DNA of 10,265 nucleotides from Polynucleobacter meluiroseus (GTDB taxonomy: Bacteria > Pseudomonadota > Gammaproteobacteria > Burkholderiales > Burkholderiaceae). This document shows positions 6,273 to 10,265 of the stretch, piece after piece (positions within the stretch are counted from its first letter, which is position 1; each line of letters begins with the position of its first letter). The stretch lies in contig CALQED020000027.1 in assembly GCA_943329505.2 (NCBI GenBank), positions 1 to 10,265 of the forward strand, read 5' to 3'. The notes under the pieces were generated by a model. The model had not been told where the DNA came from. It saw nothing but the letters and a program-made list of their open reading frames with translations, and made no database searches. The position numbers and the translations under genes are program-made.

Positions 6273-7796
6273 TTGGTCAATCAGCAATTTTCTAAGAGCA
6301 TTGCCACGCTACCGCTACTGATACTTTTTGTATTGGGCGCATTACTTGCTATAGCTACAGAGCTGCCTTATGGCGGCTGGATACAAATCCCTATTTTGGC
6401 TTTAGTGTGGTGGCGCTTAGACCTCAATCATTCACGAAACATTCAATCGCATTTTGTAGCGGGCCTGGTATTTGGTATCGGATATTTTGTCATTGGCTTA
6501 TGGTGGCTCTACATCAGCTTGCACGATGTTGGTGGCATGCACCCCTTACTCTCTTGTGCTGCAGTATTGCTTTTATCAGCTTACATGGCACTATATTTTT
6601 CTATAGCAACACTCTCAATTTCTCTATTCAAAAAAACTCGAGTAACCGGACTGTTATTGGGAGCCAGTTGGGTGGTGATGGAGTTTCTGCGAGGCTACAT
6701 CTTTACCGGCTTTCCATGGATGGGTCTTGCAGAATCCCAGATCAACGGCCCTTTTGCACCGATTGCGCCACTCTTTGGCGGTCTAGCGTGCACTTTCTTG
6801 GTAACTTGGATTTCTTGGGAGTTGACCCAACTTAAGAAAAGAACTGCTTTCAGTGTTGCTGTAATTATTTGCGCGATTGGGATTGTACAAATGACTGGGT
6901 TCATGAGTTTTACCAAGCCCTTTGGTGAGCCTATTAGTGTCCGCTTAATTCAAGGGAACTTTGAGCAGACTCTCAAATTTAATCCTCAAGCAATTGGTCA
7001 GCAGATCGATTTTTATACGTCTGAAATTAAAAAAGAATCTGCTGATCTCATCATCATTCCAGAGACTGCTTTTCCTTGGCCACAAAATAATCTTCCAGCA
7101 GGTCTATTGAATAACTTGCAAGACTTTTCTAATGCTAGCTCAAGTAATATTTTGCTGGGTCTTATTGGTGAAGTGTCTAGCAATAACGGCATGCAATATA
7201 GCAACCGAGCGAGCGGCCTCTCACCAAATGTCCCTGCTTATCAATACGATAAAGCTCACCTAGTTCCTTTTGGAGAATTTATTCCGCCTGGCTTTCATTG
7301 GTTTATCAAAGCCTTTAATGTTCCTTTAAGTGACTTTGCGCGAGGCAGCTTAGAGCAAGAGCCTTTTAGTATCGTGCGCAAAAATCAAGCTAGTGTGCGC
7401 GCTGCTATGACGATTTGTTACGAAGATGTATTTGGAGGGGAATTGGCTGCTCGCATTCAGCACAGCAAAGAACCAGTCAATCTATTAATCAATATGACCA
7501 ATCTGGCATGGTTTGGTCAATCTCAAGCACCTACTCAACAATTACGACTGTCGCAACTACGCTCTCTAGAAACGGGATTGCCTGCTTTACGTGCCACCAA
7601 TACTGGCATTACTTCAGTCCTTGGCCCTGATGGTAAGTTACTGCAATCTCTACCTGAATTTACCCAAGCAAGTCTAAGCACCCAGGTGCAGGCCTATGCT
7701 GGGAAAACGCCTTATGTCATTTGGGGAAATTTCCCAATTTTGAGCATTTCCTGCCTTCTGCTGATCTGGGGCTTAATTCGCCAAAGACGTTTTTAG
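6273..7796 (+). CDS. lnt: Apolipoprotein N-acyltransferase Lnt
   Basis: Lnt is the inner-membrane enzyme that adds the third acyl chain to the N-terminal cysteine of lipoproteins, using phospholipid as donor. The 507-residue protein has about seven hydrophobic N-terminal segments (to about residue 212). A periplasmic nitrilase-type domain follows with the triad E264 (IPETAFPW), K327 (YDKAHLVPFGEF) and C382 (TICYEDVFGG), and a last membrane helix lies near 483-502. Spacing agrees with E. coli Lnt (E267, K335, C387). Translation starts at TTG 6273: AGGGA at 6263-6267 is five bases upstream, and the first in-frame ATG would remove two membrane segments. It lies 14 bp after corC, surely in the same transcript. 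The glycine-zipper lipoprotein earlier in the window is a plausible substrate. Confidence 0.96.
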   Translation: MVNQQFSKSIATLPLLILFVLGALLAIATELPYGGWIQIPILALVWWRLDLNHSRNIQSHFVAGLVFGIGYFVIGLWWLYISLHDVGGMHPLLSCAAVLLLSAYMALYFSIATLSISLFKKTRVTGLLLGASWVVMEFLRGYIFTGFPWMGLAESQINGPFAPIAPLFGGLACTFLVTWISWELTQLKKRTAFSVAVIICAIGIVQMTGFMSFTKPFGEPISVRLIQGNFEQTLKFNPQAIGQQIDFYTSEIKKESADLIIIPETAFPWPQNNLPAGLLNNLQDFSNASSSNILLGLIGEVSSNNGMQYSNRASGLSPNVPAYQYDKAHLVPFGEFIPPGFHWFIKAFNVPLSDFARGSLEQEPFSIVRKNQASVRAAMTICYEDVFGGELAARIQHSKEPVNLLINMTNLAWFGQSQAPTQQLRLSQLRSLETGLPALRATNTGITSVLGPDGKLLQSLPEFTQASLSTQVQAYAGKTPYVIWGNFPILSISCLLLIWGLIRQRRF

Positions 7797-7820
7797 GCAT
7801 TTTTAGCTCCACAGGGCTCT

Positions 7821-7841
7821 AGCCATGTAAAATCAATGGCT
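7821..7841 (+). promoter_or_regulatory. Possible glyQS promoter: -10 hexamer inside a dyad
   Basis: TAAAAT at 7828-7833, directly preceded by TG, resembles a near-extended -10 element and would start a leader of about 15 bases before the glyQ ATG at 7856. No good -35 is seen. The hexamer lies in the 9-base centre of an inverted repeat, AGCCAT (7821-7826) and ATGGCT (7836-7841). A dyad over a -10 could be an operator or simply chance. A similar TAAAATCA string occurs before miaB at 3546-3553. Confidence 0.3.
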
Positions 7842-7855
7842 TAGCCAGGTTAATC

Positions 7856-8740
7856 ATGCTTACTTTTCAGCAAATCATTCTTAAACTTCAAGATTATTGG
7901 GACCAACAAGGTTGCGCCCTATTGCAACCCATCGACCTTGAGGTGGGTGCTGGCACATCTCATACCGCAACCTTCTTAAGAGCCATCGGCCCAGAGCCTT
8001 GGAAAGCGGCCTATGTTCAGCCATCACGCAGGCCCAAAGATGGTCGCTATGGCGAGAACCCAAATCGCTTACAACACTACTATCAATACCAAGTCGTTCT
8101 CAAGCCTGCTCCAGAAAATATTCTTGATCTCTACCTAGGCTCTCTGTCTGCCCTAGGTCTTGACCTCAAAGAAAATGACATTCGCTTTGTCGAAGATGAC
8201 TGGGAAAATCCAACATTAGGGGCATGGGGCTTAGGTTGGGAGGTTTGGCTGAACGGCATGGAAGTCACCCAGTTCACTTATTTCCAACAGGTTGGCGGCC
8301 TTGATTGCAAACCTGTTTTAGGGGAAATTACATACGGTATCGAACGCTTGGCAATGTATATCCAAAATTGCTCTAACGTCTATGACCTTGTATGGGCAGA
8401 TGGCATTTCTTATGGTGACGTTTATCACCAGAATGAAGTTGAGCAATCTTGCTATAACTTTGAACACTCCAATACCGACCTTCTCTTTGCAAATTTTAGT
8501 AATTTTGAAAGCGAAGCCAAGCGCTTGATGGAAGTGCCCTTAGCCTTGCCAGCTTATGAAATGGTTCTCAAAGCAGCTCATACTTTCAATCTTTTAGATG
8601 CACGGGGCGCCATCTCAGTTACGGAACGCGCCGCCTATATTGGTCGCATTCGTAATCTATCGCGCGCAGTTGCCCAAGCGTATTTTGAATCCCGAGAAAA
8701 ACTCGGCTTCCCTATGTGTCAACGCCAATCTACAGTATGA
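7856..8740 (+). CDS. glyQ: Glycyl-tRNA synthetase alpha subunit
   Basis: GlyQ is the catalytic subunit of the bacterial alpha2-beta2 glycyl-tRNA synthetase, a class II enzyme that charges tRNA-Gly in the cytoplasm. The 294-residue protein has the normal family length. The start [20 protein letters not shown], the [16 protein letters not shown] region with motif 2 character, [19 protein letters not shown] and the [13 protein letters not shown] motif 3 region with its ATP-binding Arg are all present and intact. The ATG at 7856 has only a weak AGG six bases upstream. It follows lnt by 59 bp and overlaps glyS by four bases (ATGA), which couples production of the two subunits. Confidence 0.98.
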   Translation: MLTFQQIILKLQDYWDQQGCALLQPIDLEVGAGTSHTATFLRAIGPEPWKAAYVQPSRRPKDGRYGENPNRLQHYYQYQVVLKPAPENILDLYLGSLSALGLDLKENDIRFVEDDWENPTLGAWGLGWEVWLNGMEVTQFTYFQQVGGLDCKPVLGEITYGIERLAMYIQNCSNVYDLVWADGISYGDVYHQNEVEQSCYNFEHSNTDLLFANFSNFESEAKRLMEVPLALPAYEMVLKAAHTFNLLDARGAISVTERAAYIGRIRNLSRAVAQAYFESREKLGFPMCQRQSTV

Positions 8741-10265
8741 GCACCTCTAATTCAAATCCTCAATCAGACAGTCTGTTGATTGAATTATTCACCGAAGAAT
8801 TGCCCCCTAAATCCTTGCGTCGTTTAGGAGAAGCTTTTAGCGAAGGTATTTTTACTGCTCTTAAATCTGCCAAGTTAACAACGGATGAATCAGTTAATAC
8901 GAGTTTTGCTACTCCGCGTCGTCTAGCGGTTCAGATTAGCCATGTACTTAATCAAGCACCAGATTATCCTGTTAGAGAAAAATTACTCCCAACTAGTATT
9001 GCTTATGACGCTCATGGCAAGGCTACTCCGCCACTCCTCAAAAAATTAGCAGCGCTTGGTTACGCAGACATCGATCTATCGATATTAGAAAAAACCGGTG
9101 AAGGCAAGAATGAAGCCCTCTATCTCAATGTCATTGCTAAGGGCGCTGCGCTTGAGCAAACTGCACAAACTGCGCTTGAGCAAACGCTGAGTAAATTACC
9201 GATTGCCAAAATGATGCACTACCAAGTGCAACAGAAAAATGGTTCGTTAGTAGAGGTTCAGTTTGCTCGGCCAGCCCATCGCATCATTGCCTTGTATGGT
9301 GATACTGTTCTCAATATTAGCAGCCTTGGAATCCATGCTAGTAATGAGACCGAAGGTCACCGTTTCTTAGCGCCAGGCGTTCTCACGATTAACACTGCAG
9401 GTCAATACGAAAACGATCTTCAAAATAAAGCGAAGGTTATTCCGAGCTTTAGCAAACGTCGTGAGCAAATTGAGGCTGCGCTGTTAAAGATGGCCGGTGA
9501 TGATCTGGTCTTAATGCCTGATAGTCTATTAGATGAAGTCACTGCACTCGTTGAATGGCCAGCTGTATATGAATGTCAGTTTGACCAAGAATTTTTAGAG
9601 GTTCCTCAAGAATGCTTGATTCTGACAATGCAGACGAATCAAAAATACTTTGCACTAACCGACAAGCAAGGAAAGTTACGGAATCGTTTTTTGATTGTTT
9701 CTAATATTGAAACGACTGCGCCTAGTGCCATTATTTCTGGTAATGAAAGAGTTGTCCGTCCGCGCCTTTCTGATGCGCGCTTTTTCTTTCAGCAAGATCA
9801 AAAACGCGCATTAGCTTCTCGTGTTGCCGATTTAGCCAAAGTGGTTTATCACAATCAGCTAGGCAATCAACTCGATCGCATGAAACGAGTGCAAGGGATC
9901 GCAACAGGGATCGCCCAGAAACTCAAAGCAGATCAGCAGTTAGCAAGTCGTGCGGCAGAAATAGCAAAGACTGATTTACTTACTGATATGGTTGGTGAAT
10001 TCCCGGAGCTTCAAGGAGTTATGGGCTCTTACTACGCACGCCATGATGGTGAAAGTCCCGAGGTTGCTGCTGCCTGTAGTGAACACTACATGCCTCGCTT
10101 TGCCGGAGACGCCCTTCCAAAGACTGAAACTGGCACCATTCTTGCTATTGCTGATAAGTTAGAAACGCTTGTTGGGATCTGGGGTGTGGGTTTAGCGCCA
10201 ACTGGCGACAAAGACCCCTATGCATTGCGCCGTCATGCGCTGGGTATTTGCCGTTTGCTCCTAGA
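8737..10265 (+). CDS. glyS: Glycyl-tRNA synthetase beta subunit, C-terminus cut by window edge
   Basis: This gives 509 complete codons of an open frame that continues past the end of the window. Full-length GlyS is about 690-720 residues, so roughly the last quarter, including most of the anticodon-binding region, is missing. The beta subunit recognises tRNA-Gly and is needed for activity of the GlyQ dimer. Family landmarks seen in order are [15 protein letters not shown] at 13-27, [27 protein letters not shown], the [12 protein letters not shown] region, [28 protein letters not shown] and [13 protein letters not shown] near the cut. The ATG overlaps the glyQ stop as ATGA. A 16-base direct repeat at 9146-9161 and 9170-9185 encodes a repeated ALEQT in a helical stretch without altering the usual local length. 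Confidence 0.97.
   Translation, partial: MSTSNSNPQSDSLLIELFTEELPPKSLRRLGEAFSEGIFTALKSAKLTTDESVNTSFATPRRLAVQISHVLNQAPDYPVREKLLPTSIAYDAHGKATPPLLKKLAALGYADIDLSILEKTGEGKNEALYLNVIAKGAALEQTAQTALEQTLSKLPIAKMMHYQVQQKNGSLVEVQFARPAHRIIALYGDTVLNISSLGIHASNETEGHRFLAPGVLTINTAGQYENDLQNKAKVIPSFSKRREQIEAALLKMAGDDLVLMPDSLLDEVTALVEWPAVYECQFDQEFLEVPQECLILTMQTNQKYFALTDKQGKLRNRFLIVSNIETTAPSAIISGNERVVRPRLSDARFFFQQDQKRALASRVADLAKVVYHNQLGNQLDRMKRVQGIATGIAQKLKADQQLASRAAEIAKTDLLTDMVGEFPELQGVMGSYYARHDGESPEVAAACSEHYMPRFAGDALPKTETGTILAIADKLETLVGIWGVGLAPTGDKDPYALRRHALGICRLLL

Noticed and set aside
6407..6835. A 142-codon rightward open frame within lnt.
   Set aside because: It is in another frame of lnt, whose membrane segments and catalytic domain are continuous through this stretch.

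Overview
The window looks like ordinary chromosome from a low-to-medium GC betaproteobacterium of the order Burkholderiales, most like Polynucleobacter. This rests on the AT-leaning base composition together with the gene order miaB - ybeY - corC - lnt - glyQ - glyS, which is the usual Burkholderiales arrangement apart from one missing gene. The assignment is inference from gene content and protein appearance, not from a database search. I see no mobile element, CRISPR array, tRNA, rRNA or phage gene.

Left part (1-1390). The 5' portion of an ammonium transporter gene runs leftward out of the window. Its upstream region carries a perfect 17-bp dyad that resembles an NtrC operator. Facing right are two small envelope genes: a secreted four-cysteine protein of the Rap1a/Tai type and a glycine-zipper lipoprotein. 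A strong hairpin with a T run ends this rightward unit, and it overlaps the 3' end of the next, leftward gene.

Middle (1365-3524). An OsmC-family thiol protein and a single-domain rhodanese lie in a leftward pair. They diverge from a rightward 421-residue polytopic membrane protein of the putative Na+/H+ antiporter family. The shared divergent gap is under 60 bp.

Right part (3590-10265). A rightward housekeeping cluster follows: MiaB (tRNA methylthiolation), YbeY (rRNA maturation endonuclease), CorC/YbeX (CBS-domain protein), Lnt (lipoprotein N-acyltransferase), and the two subunits of glycyl-tRNA synthetase, with glyS cut by the window edge. Several genes overlap or nearly touch, which suggests co-transcription. 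The PhoH-like gene ybeZ, which usually sits between miaB and ybeY, is absent here because these two genes overlap directly.

I did not find an obviously new system. The points most worth a second look are the dyad cluster upstream of the ammonium transporter, the missing ybeZ, the orphan Rap1a/Tai-like gene, the poorly characterised antiporter next to thiol/sulfur genes, and some start and terminator arrangements. No gene-free stretch exceeds 300 bases; the longest gap is 480-615.
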